17,752 nt of DNA, taken from Anaerolineales bacterium UBA6663 (GTDB taxonomy: Bacteria; Chloroflexota; Anaerolineae; Anaerolineales; UBA6663). Made by a program: the position numbers and the translations under genes. Positions 12,472-17,752 of this stretch are shown here, one piece after another. Location: assembly GCA_002455335.1 (NCBI GenBank), contig DKKP01000132.1:284-18035 (forward strand), written 5' to 3'. Every line of letters begins with the position of its first letter. Within the stretch, counting starts at the first letter, position 1. The notes beneath the pieces are model-generated. The model ran no database searches. It saw only the letters and a list, made by a program, of their open reading frames with translations, and was not told the DNA's origin.

Positions 12472-14190
12472 TTAAGGCGCTGAAGAAGTGGGGGAAGTCG
12501 CGTCGCCGCCGGTGACCACGCGTGTGGTCGTGACCTGCCACCGCGTGATCGTGCTGAAGCGCTGGCTCTCGTCGCTCAGCGCGCCAAGCGAGACGTTGGC
12601 GATGGTGTTGCGGACGCCGTAGGTCATCGTCGGGTTGTACAGCAGGAGCGCCGGCACCAAATCGGCGAAGCGGATCTGGAACGAACGATAGATGCGCGCG
12701 CGCGCGCCAAGGTCGCTCGTGATTCGCGCCTCCTCCAGATACTGGCTTGTGATCCGGTCGTCGAGGCCGCTGTAGTTCTGACCGCTCTCGACCTGGGTCT
12801 GGTGCCAGAAAGGATACGGGTCGGGGTCGGGCGTGCCGGCCAGGCTGAAATCGATCAAAAGCGCCTGGTAGCCACGGGTGTCGAGGTACTGGCTGCGCAG
12901 CGTGGCGGCGGGCACTGAGATCACCTGAACCTGAACACCGATTACCGCCCAATCGGCCTGCGCCATCTGCGCGATCTGCATATGGCGGGCCGCGTCGGGC
13001 ACGATCAGTGTGAAACTCAGCGGCACGCCATCCTTGCTGCGGATGTACGTGCGGGTGCCGGCCACGGCATCGGCCGGAAGAAGCCAGCCGGCATCGTCGA
13101 GCAGTTTGGCCGCACGAGCCGGGTCATAGGGCGCGGGCGCCAGATCGCTGGCATGAGCCCAGGTGCCCGGCAAGATCGGCGAGTTGGCGACACTGGCCTG
13201 CCCACCAAGCACATCGGCCACGACCCGGTCGCGGTTGAACCCGAGCAACAGCGCCTGCCGTACGCGCTTCTCGCGAAAGAACGGCAGGGCCTCGTCACGC
13301 AAGTTGAAGAAGACCATCGTGGTCTGCGGTAGATAAGCCGTGTACAGGTTGAGGTCGTCCTCCTGGATGGCCTCCGGGAGCAACGAATCCGAGATCCGCG
13401 AGAGCCCCTGCACCTCACCGCTCTGATAGGCCGCGAAGGCCGCTTCTCCGTCCGGGTAGAACCGAAAGCTCACGCCGCCCATAGCCGGCTGACCACCGAT
13501 GTAATTAGGGAAGGCCGCCAGATCGATCCCGGAGACGACGTTATCGCTTCCAACCCGCCAACGCTGGAACTGGAACGGCCCGCTGCCGACCGGCTGAAGA
13601 TTGAACGGAGCCTGAGCCAGCCCGGCCGGAGGCGTATCGCCCAGGATATGGCGGGGCAGGACCCCGAAACTCGTGTAATCCAGAAAGGGCGCAAACGGCT
13701 CGGGCAGGGTCAGCGCGACGGTCTGGGTGCCCGTCACGGCGACGCTGACTGTGCTCCACAACGCCCGCATGTCTTCAGCGACAGGCGACGCCGGATCGCG
13801 CATCAGATCGATCGTGTAGGCCACGTCAGCGGCGGTCAGAGGCTGGCCGTCATGCCAGGCGGCCGTCGGTTTGAGAATGAAGGTGTAGGTGCGCTGGTCG
13901 GAAGAGAGGAACCAGTTCGCCAGATCGGGCGTCGGGCGGCCGCGGCCGTCGAGCCGGGTCAGCCCGCTGAAGATCAGGCGCGAGAGATCCCGATCCACAG
14001 GGTTGAGCGCGGCGAATAGCGGGTTCAACAACCGCGGGGCGCCGATCAAGGCCTCGGTGTATGTGCCGCCGCCCTCGACCGGGACCGTGGTGATCGTCTC
14101 CTCAGGCCGCGGCCGCAGAAGCAATGCCGCGACAACAACTACCCCAAGGAGGGCCAGACCGATTTGCCACCAACGTAAGGAGCGCATCAT
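12472..14190 (-). CDS. Family-5 (peptide/nickel-type) solute-binding protein, membrane-anchored
   Basis: A 572-residue SBP_bac_5 protein, which normally delivers peptides or similar ligands to an ABC importer. An N-terminal helix (WWQIGLALLGVVVVAALLL) is followed by basic RPRPEE. There is no lipobox cysteine, so it is probably an uncleaved anchor. Family blocks include GGTYTEALIGAPRLLNPLFA, DRDLSRLIFSGLTRLDGRG, TFILKPTAAWHDGQPLTAADVAYTID, the VGSGPFQFQRW segment, KRVRQALLLGFNRDRVV and YDPARAAKLLDDAGW. Length is normal. ATG 14190 and ATG 14187 are adjacent, and neither has a good ribosome-binding site. No permease or ATPase genes are in the window. It lies 76 nt after secG and 11 nt before the pterin-synthase gene. 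Confidence 0.88.
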   Translation of the reverse strand: MMRSLRWWQIGLALLGVVVVAALLLRPRPEETITTVPVEGGGTYTEALIGAPRLLNPLFAALNPVDRDLSRLIFSGLTRLDGRGRPTPDLANWFLSSDQRTYTFILKPTAAWHDGQPLTAADVAYTIDLMRDPASPVAEDMRALWSTVSVAVTGTQTVALTLPEPFAPFLDYTSFGVLPRHILGDTPPAGLAQAPFNLQPVGSGPFQFQRWRVGSDNVVSGIDLAAFPNYIGGQPAMGGVSFRFYPDGEAAFAAYQSGEVQGLSRISDSLLPEAIQEDDLNLYTAYLPQTTMVFFNLRDEALPFFREKRVRQALLLGFNRDRVVADVLGGQASVANSPILPGTWAHASDLAPAPYDPARAAKLLDDAGWLLPADAVAGTRTYIRSKDGVPLSFTLIVPDAARHMQIAQMAQADWAVIGVQVQVISVPAATLRSQYLDTRGYQALLIDFSLAGTPDPDPYPFWHQTQVESGQNYSGLDDRITSQYLEEARITSDLGARARIYRSFQIRFADLVPALLLYNPTMTYGVRNTIANVSLGALSDESQRFSTITRWQVTTTRVVTGGDATSPTSSAP

Positions 14191-14266
14191 GGGCTCAGGG
14201 AAACGAAAGGCGGAGGCACCGCGACAAGCACGGCTTCCCCCGCCCAGTCGATACTTGGCCCGGCCC

Positions 14267-14497
14267 TCAGCGCACCCAGATCGTGGCCACCAGGGCCAGG
14301 GCGAAGAAGATCACGCTGACGACGATCGTCAGGCGCAGCAGCAGAAGTTCGACGCCGCGTCGGGCCCGGAACACGCCGCCGCTATCGCCGCCCGACAGAC
14401 CGCCGAGGCCGGCGCTTTTCGATTGCAGGATGATCGCCAGAACGAGCGCGATCGAGACGATGATCAAAGCGATGTCAAAATAGTCGCGAAGCTGCAT
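14267..14497 (-). CDS. secG: Protein-export membrane protein SecG
   Basis: A 76-residue protein with two membrane helices (about 8-24 and 53-74) joined by the conserved loop LQSKSAGLGGLSGGDSGGVF and then RARRGVE, which is diagnostic of SecG. SecG is a small accessory subunit of the SecYEG channel that aids SecA-driven export. The ribosome-binding site GGAGAAA (14505-14511 on the plus strand) precedes the ATG, and an extended -10 TGGTATAAT lies just beyond it. The gene heads the minus-strand cluster; the next gene encodes an exported solute-binding protein. The spacing suggests shared transcription but not a shared function. Confidence 0.93.
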   Translation of the reverse strand: MQLRDYFDIALIIVSIALVLAIILQSKSAGLGGLSGGDSGGVFRARRGVELLLLRLTIVVSVIFFALALVATIWVR

Positions 14498-14520
14498 GTG
14501 TCACTTTCTCCGAACTGCGA

Positions 14521-14529
14521 ATTATACCA
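14521..14529 (-). promoter_or_regulatory. Extended -10 promoter (TGGTATAAT) of secG
   Basis: On the minus strand TGGTATAAT places the transcription start near 14514, giving a leader of about 17 nt with GGAGAAA. No -35 hexamer is evident; an extended -10 can dispense with it. The box lies between the antiporter stop (14542) and secG, so secG has its own promoter. Confidence 0.65.
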
Positions 14530-14541
14530 GCCCCCGTTTGA

Positions 14542-15624
14542 TCAGCCGGGGATGAAGAAGAAGACCACGCCCAGGATCAGATAGACCGACACCAGCTGCG
14601 CGCCTTCCAACCAGTTGGTTTCGCCGTCGGAGGCCACGAGCGACGTAATCAGCACAGAGGCCACAAGGGCGACAAGCTCGAACTGATTGAAGACCAGCGT
14701 GAGTTGCTCGCCGAAGAGCAGGGCCACGAACACCAGCACAGGCGCCACAAACAACGCGATCTGGAGGCTCGACCCAAGCGCGATTTCGAGGCTCAGATCC
14801 ATCTGGTTCTTGATCGCCACCTGAACGGCCACAAGGTGCTCGGCCACGTTGCCGATCAAGGGCACGAGGATGATGCCGATGAAGAACTCGCTCAGCCCGA
14901 ATTGCGCGGTCACGGCCTCGACCTCGCCCACAAGAACCTCGGAAAGCCAGACCGTGGCCAGCGTCGCACCGGCCAGCACGACCAGCGACAGGTTGACGGA
15001 CCAGGCCGGCGCCTCGGACTCGGCGCCGCCGGCATGCGCCAGCGCGCCGCCGCTCTTGATCCCCTTGAACGCGAACCACAGGCCAAGCGCGTACAGTACG
15101 ATCATGACCACGGCCACGCCCAGGCTGATGTTCTCGAGCGTAGCGATCGGCAGGATCTCGCCCTCCAACGTGTGGTTGAGCAACGACGGGATCGTCAGCG
15201 CCACCACGGCCAAGACGAGCATCGTGGCGTTGTTGCTCACGTGCGAGCGTGTGAAGTGCTGAGTGCCGTTCTTCAGCCCACCCAGCAACAGGCTCGCGCC
15301 CATCACAAGCAGCAGATTGCCGATGATCGAGCCCGTGATCGAAGCCTTGACCAGATCGAGCAACCCGGCGTTGATCGCTACGATCGTGATGATCAGCTCT
15401 GCCGCATTGCCAAGGGTGGCATTGAGCAGCCCGCCGATGCGCGGCCCAGTGACGTGTGCCAACGCTTCGGTCGCCTCGCCGATCAAGCTCGCCAGCGGGA
15501 TCAGGCCGGCGCAGGCCAGCCCAAACAGTAAAATCGGGTCGGCGTGCATCAACTCAGCGATCAACACAGCCGGCAGCGCCAGCAGCATGTAGTGAACGGG
15601 TTTGACGTGCTTGAGGATTTGCAT
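14542..15624 (-). CDS. Ca2+/H+ antiporter (CAX/ChaA family)
   Basis: A 360-residue integral membrane protein with about 11 hydrophobic helices, exchanging Ca2+ (or another divalent cation) for protons. The two inverted alpha-repeat signatures of the Ca2+/cation antiporter superfamily are clear: LGNAAELIITIVA (71-83) and IGNVAEHLVAVQVA (257-270), each with the conserved Glu. GSIIGNLLLVMGASLLLGG (98-116) and GSSLQIALFVAPVLV (284-298) are the partner helices. A short acidic/Gly loop (191-207) separates the halves. The ATG at 15624 is chosen because TACAAT lies seven bases upstream; the open frame beyond it overlaps the kinase gene. No ribosome-binding site is seen, in keeping with a leaderless message. 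Divergent from the kinase gene. Confidence 0.92.
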   Translation of the reverse strand: MQILKHVKPVHYMLLALPAVLIAELMHADPILLFGLACAGLIPLASLIGEATEALAHVTGPRIGGLLNATLGNAAELIITIVAINAGLLDLVKASITGSIIGNLLLVMGASLLLGGLKNGTQHFTRSHVSNNATMLVLAVVALTIPSLLNHTLEGEILPIATLENISLGVAVVMIVLYALGLWFAFKGIKSGGALAHAGGAESEAPAWSVNLSLVVLAGATLATVWLSEVLVGEVEAVTAQFGLSEFFIGIILVPLIGNVAEHLVAVQVAIKNQMDLSLEIALGSSLQIALFVAPVLVFVALLFGEQLTLVFNQFELVALVASVLITSLVASDGETNWLEGAQLVSVYLILGVVFFFIPG

Positions 15625-15631
15625 GCCCGCG

Positions 15632-15637
15632 ATTGTA
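15632..15637 (-). promoter_or_regulatory. -10 box (TACAAT) abutting the antiporter start codon
   Basis: On the minus strand TACAAT is followed by seven bases and the ATG at 15624, so the mRNA should begin at or very near the start codon. No ribosome-binding site or clear -35 is present. Confidence 0.55.
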
Positions 15638-15747
15638 CTTGAGACCGCGCGTCGTGTAGGCGCGCCCGCTGACGTGTGAAGGCACGCATCGTCAGGGACG
15701 GGATCTTGCCACACCGACTGGCCAAAGGCCCCTGCGGCGATCTCGGC

Positions 15748-15753
15748 TACAAT
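15748..15753 (+). promoter_or_regulatory. -10 box (TACAAT) abutting the kinase start codon
   Basis: TACAAT is followed by nine bases and ATG 15763. Transcription would begin within about three bases of the ATG, leaving no room for a ribosome-binding site. This also shows that the open frame upstream of 15763 is not translated. Confidence 0.55.
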
Positions 15754-15762
15754 AACCTTTCG

Positions 15763-16869
15763 ATGACCGCCGCAGATACACCCCTGCTCAACAAGCGTTA
15801 CAAGCTGCTCCGGCCGATCGGCCAGGGCGGGATGGCCGTGGTTTACAAGGCACAGGATCTGTCGCTGGGCCGTGTGGTGGCCGTCAAGGTCCTGCGCGAC
15901 ACGCTCACCAGCGACACCGAGTTCCTGGCTCGGTTCCAGCAGGAAGCGCGCGCCGCCGCCAACCTCGCCCACCCCAACATCGTCACAGTCCACGACTTCG
16001 GCCGCGACGGCGGGCGATACTACATCGTGATGGAGCACATCGAGGGTAAAGACCTCAAGGCCTTCATCAAGGAACACGGCCCGTTGACCGTCGACCAGGC
16101 CGTGGACCTGGCGATCCAGATCTGTGCCGGGGTCGGCTATGCCCACCGTGCCGGGCTCGTTCACTGCGACATCAAGCCGCAGAACATGCTCGTCACCTCA
16201 GATGGCCGGATCAAGATCACGGATTTTGGCATCGCGCGCGCCCTGGCCACGATCCGTCCCGGCGAGATCACGGATGTCGTCTGGGGCAGCCCGCAGTACT
16301 ACTCGCCCGAGCAGGCCGCCGGCGAACACCCGGTGCCGGGCTCCGACGTGTATTCGATCGGCGTCGTCCTTTTCGAGATGTTGGCCGGGCGGCTGCCGTT
16401 TGTCGCTTCTTCGCAGCAGCAACTGGCGCTCATGCACCTGCGCGAGGATCCGCCCCGGCTGTCGCTGTTCAACCCTAACGTCCCTGAGACGCTTGAGTTG
16501 ATCGTGCACAAGGTTTTGGCGAAGGAACCATCGGCCCGGTACCGCACGGCCGATCAACTCGGGCGGATCCTGATCTCTTATCGTCAAGAGGGCGATGGCC
16601 GGACTGGCGTCTTGTCTGCGGCGACGCCGCCCGCCGGAGTGCCCGCGGCACGCAACGCACCGGCGGTGCGTAGCACACCGGCTGCCACAGTTGCGGCATC
16701 GACCCGGGTTGCGGCCGCCGCCAACCCATCGCCTGAACAGGTTGAGGCGCAACAACAGGCCGAGGAAGGCCTCGATTGGATCGCGCTCGGCCTGGGTTTC
16801 CTGGCGTTTCTGGCGGTGGCCGGGCTTGTGCCGTTGTGGATCTGGGTCTTCCAGGTCTGGTCGCCGTGA
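15763..16869 (+). CDS. Membrane-anchored Ser/Thr protein kinase (Hanks type, HCD catalytic loop)
   Basis: A 368-residue PknB-like kinase. The kinase domain (13-275) has the Gly-rich loop IGQGGMAVVYKA (19-30), catalytic K42 in VAVKVL, E61 on helix C, the catalytic loop HCDIKPQN (134-141) with D136, DFG (154-156) and the activation segment VWGSPQYYSPEQA. The usual Arg before the catalytic Asp is Cys, so this is a non-RD kinase; such kinases often do not need activation-loop phosphorylation. Residues 276-336 are an Ala/Pro-rich linker. Residues 339-363 form one membrane helix, and only a few residues follow. There is no PASTA or other external sensor domain. The start is set by the -10 box at 15748. 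Targets are unknown; FtsH follows 161 nt downstream on its own promoter. Confidence 0.9.
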   Translation: MTAADTPLLNKRYKLLRPIGQGGMAVVYKAQDLSLGRVVAVKVLRDTLTSDTEFLARFQQEARAAANLAHPNIVTVHDFGRDGGRYYIVMEHIEGKDLKAFIKEHGPLTVDQAVDLAIQICAGVGYAHRAGLVHCDIKPQNMLVTSDGRIKITDFGIARALATIRPGEITDVVWGSPQYYSPEQAAGEHPVPGSDVYSIGVVLFEMLAGRLPFVASSQQQLALMHLREDPPRLSLFNPNVPETLELIVHKVLAKEPSARYRTADQLGRILISYRQEGDGRTGVLSAATPPAGVPAARNAPAVRSTPAATVAASTRVAAAANPSPEQVEAQQQAEEGLDWIALGLGFLAFLAVAGLVPLWIWVFQVWSP

Positions 16870-16966
16870 AGCCTGGGCATGACCCGTGCACGTCCGCGGT
16901 CTATGAAGCCTCACCAAACGTTTAGCTCGTCACAGGCTGCAATAATGCAATTCTTACGGGGGCGAA

Positions 16967-16975
16967 TGGTATAAT
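16967..16975 (+). promoter_or_regulatory. Extended -10 promoter (TGGTATAAT) of ftsH
   Basis: TGGTATAAT, the same 9-mer as at secG, would start transcription near 16982 and give a leader of about 49 nt ending in AGGAGG (17020-17025). An imperfect palindrome TGCAATAATGCA lies upstream at 16938-16949 and could be a regulator site. No good -35 is seen. The rest of the 161-bp gap after the kinase gene shows no clear terminator. Confidence 0.65.
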
Positions 16976-17030
16976 GCCATTTAACCTTACGGCGACCTCG
17001 TTTTTCCGGTGAGAGCCCGAGGAGGCACAT

Positions 17031-17752
17031 GTGAATTCGAGCCGAGTGCGCAGCGCGCTGATGTACATCCTCATCATCGTCGCGATCATCTTCCTGGTCG
17101 TGACGTACAACAGTTCTGGGCGCGCCAGCGACACACTTACGTTCAACAACCTGGCTGAGCAGATTCAGGATGGCCAGGTCGCAGCCCTGATCATCGACAA
17201 CGACACGATCAAGGTCCAGTACGTCGACCAGCAAAGGGCCGATGCCGAGTCGCGCAAAGACAGCGATGGCCCGCTCTTCGAGCAACTGCTGGCGCTGGGC
17301 GTTACCCCGCAGCAACTGGCCGAGATTAGCAAAATCGAGTTTGCCAGACCCAGCGACTACAGCAGCCTGCTGAACATCGCCGGGCTGTTCCTGCCCGCGT
17401 TGCTTGTGATGGGCGCGATTTACTTCATGCTTCGCCAGGCTCAGGGCAGCAACAACCAGGCCATGGCCTTTGGCAAGAGCCGCGCGCGGATGTTCAACAG
17501 CGATCACCCGACTGTGACGTTCGAGGACGTGGCCGGCGTTGAGGAAGCTAAAGAAGAACTGAAGGAAGTGGTCGAGTTCCTCAAGGAGCCCGACAAGTTC
17601 ATCGCGCTTGGCGCGCGCATCCCCAAGGGCGTGCTGCTCGTCGGCCCGCCCGGAACCGGCAAGACGCTGCTCTCTAAGGCTGTCGCCGGCGAGGCAGGCG
17701 TGCCGTTCTTCTCGATCTCGGGCTCCGAGTTCGTCGAGATGTTCGTCGGCGT
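17031..17752 (+). CDS. ftsH: ATP-dependent zinc metalloprotease FtsH (5' part, cut by window edge)
   Basis: The first 240 residues of FtsH, a hexameric membrane protease that removes damaged or unassembled proteins. TM1 is about 8-25 ([18 protein letters not shown] region), the external domain is about 26-111 ([20 protein letters not shown]), and TM2 is about 112-134. The AAA domain then begins with [15 protein letters not shown] (163-177), Walker A GPPGTGKT (205-212) and [12 protein letters not shown] at the edge. The GTG start at 17031 follows AGGAGG (17020-17025) by five bases; the overlapping ATG at 17029 is followed at once by a stop. The zinc-binding HExxH and the rest of the protease domain lie outside the window. 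Confidence 0.95.
   Translation, partial: MNSSRVRSALMYILIIVAIIFLVVTYNSSGRASDTLTFNNLAEQIQDGQVAALIIDNDTIKVQYVDQQRADAESRKDSDGPLFEQLLALGVTPQQLAEISKIEFARPSDYSSLLNIAGLFLPALLVMGAIYFMLRQAQGSNNQAMAFGKSRARMFNSDHPTVTFEDVAGVEEAKEELKEVVEFLKEPDKFIALGARIPKGVLLVGPPGTGKTLLSKAVAGEAGVPFFSISGSEFVEMFVG

Noticed and set aside
12461..12952. N-terminal extension of the pterin-synthase frame
   Set aside because: It overlaps the solute-binding protein gene and reads as Arg/Pro-rich shadow; GAGGG precedes the ATG at 12460.
14704..15531. 275-residue plus-strand open frame opposite the antiporter
   Set aside because: His/Arg/Gln-rich antisense of membrane-helix codons. The antiporter has both family signatures.
15676..15762. 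29-residue N-terminal extension of the kinase
   Set aside because: The -10 box at 15748 lies inside it, and kinase homology begins right after ATG 15763.
15625..16164. N-terminal extension of the antiporter frame
   Set aside because: It would overlap the kinase gene on the other strand; a -10 box sits seven bases before the ATG at 15624, where the family's normal N-terminus begins.
16938..16949. TGCAATAATGCA as a heat-shock (CIRCE-like) operator for ftsH
   Set aside because: It does not match the TTAGCACTC-N9-GAGTGCTAA pattern; kept only as a possible palindrome.

Overview
The window is high-GC bacterial chromosome, densely coded on both strands. It has no RNA genes, CRISPR arrays or insertion sequences that I can recognise. 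The gene mix fits a member of the Chloroflexota (Anaerolineae-like): a Ser/Thr kinase with an HCD catalytic loop, orphan solute-binding proteins, a CAP-domain exoprotein, a secreted YLDDRS-repeat protein, and several -10 boxes abutting start codons. This placement is inferred from gene content only.

Layout. (1) 1-2401: the tail of an unrecognised gene and a 17-bp hairpin, then a co-directional trio (DUF1801 protein, DUF1579 protein, and a SRPBCC/AHSA1-PDZ-DinB-like fusion), ending in an inverted array of GACTACCC-type octamers. (2) 2380-3273, minus strand: a stand-alone SRPBCC protein and a small two-helix membrane protein with a Gly/Asp/Cys tail. (3) 3452-7487, plus strand: an exported protein with a duplicated YLDDRSDP domain, a HEAT-like protein, a family-1 solute-binding protein without a signal peptide, and a two-gene barnase/barstar module whose RNase is membrane-anchored. 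(4) 7525-9252, minus: long-chain acyl-CoA ligase (fadD), divergent from (5) 9419-10405, plus: an exported CAP-domain protein, followed by a perfect 23-bp hairpin. (6) 10477-14497, minus: secG, an anchored family-5 solute-binding protein, a COG0720 pterin synthase, folK and folP. (7) 14542-15624, minus: a Ca2+/H+ antiporter, divergent from (8) 15763-16869, plus: a membrane Ser/Thr kinase, then the 5' part of ftsH, cut by the window edge.

How genes work together. folK and folP overlap by 4 nt and catalyse successive steps of dihydropteroate synthesis. The pterin synthase just upstream carries a C-E-x-x-H-G-H motif. That motif is associated with COG0720 enzymes that can make the FolK substrate directly from dihydroneopterin triphosphate, and no folB is seen here. 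The RNase and its barstar inhibitor share an ATGA overlap, so toxin and immunity are made from one message. SecG and FtsH serve membrane protein export and quality control, and both genes have the same TGGTATAAT extended -10. The other adjacent genes show no clear shared pathway.

The most noteworthy items are the anchored barnase/barstar pair, the pterin-synthase/folK/folP arrangement, the three-domain AHSA1-PDZ-DinB fusion, the octamer palindrome at 2306-2401, the signal-less solute-binding protein, and the repeated placement of -10 boxes 6-9 nt before start codons, which suggests leaderless mRNAs.
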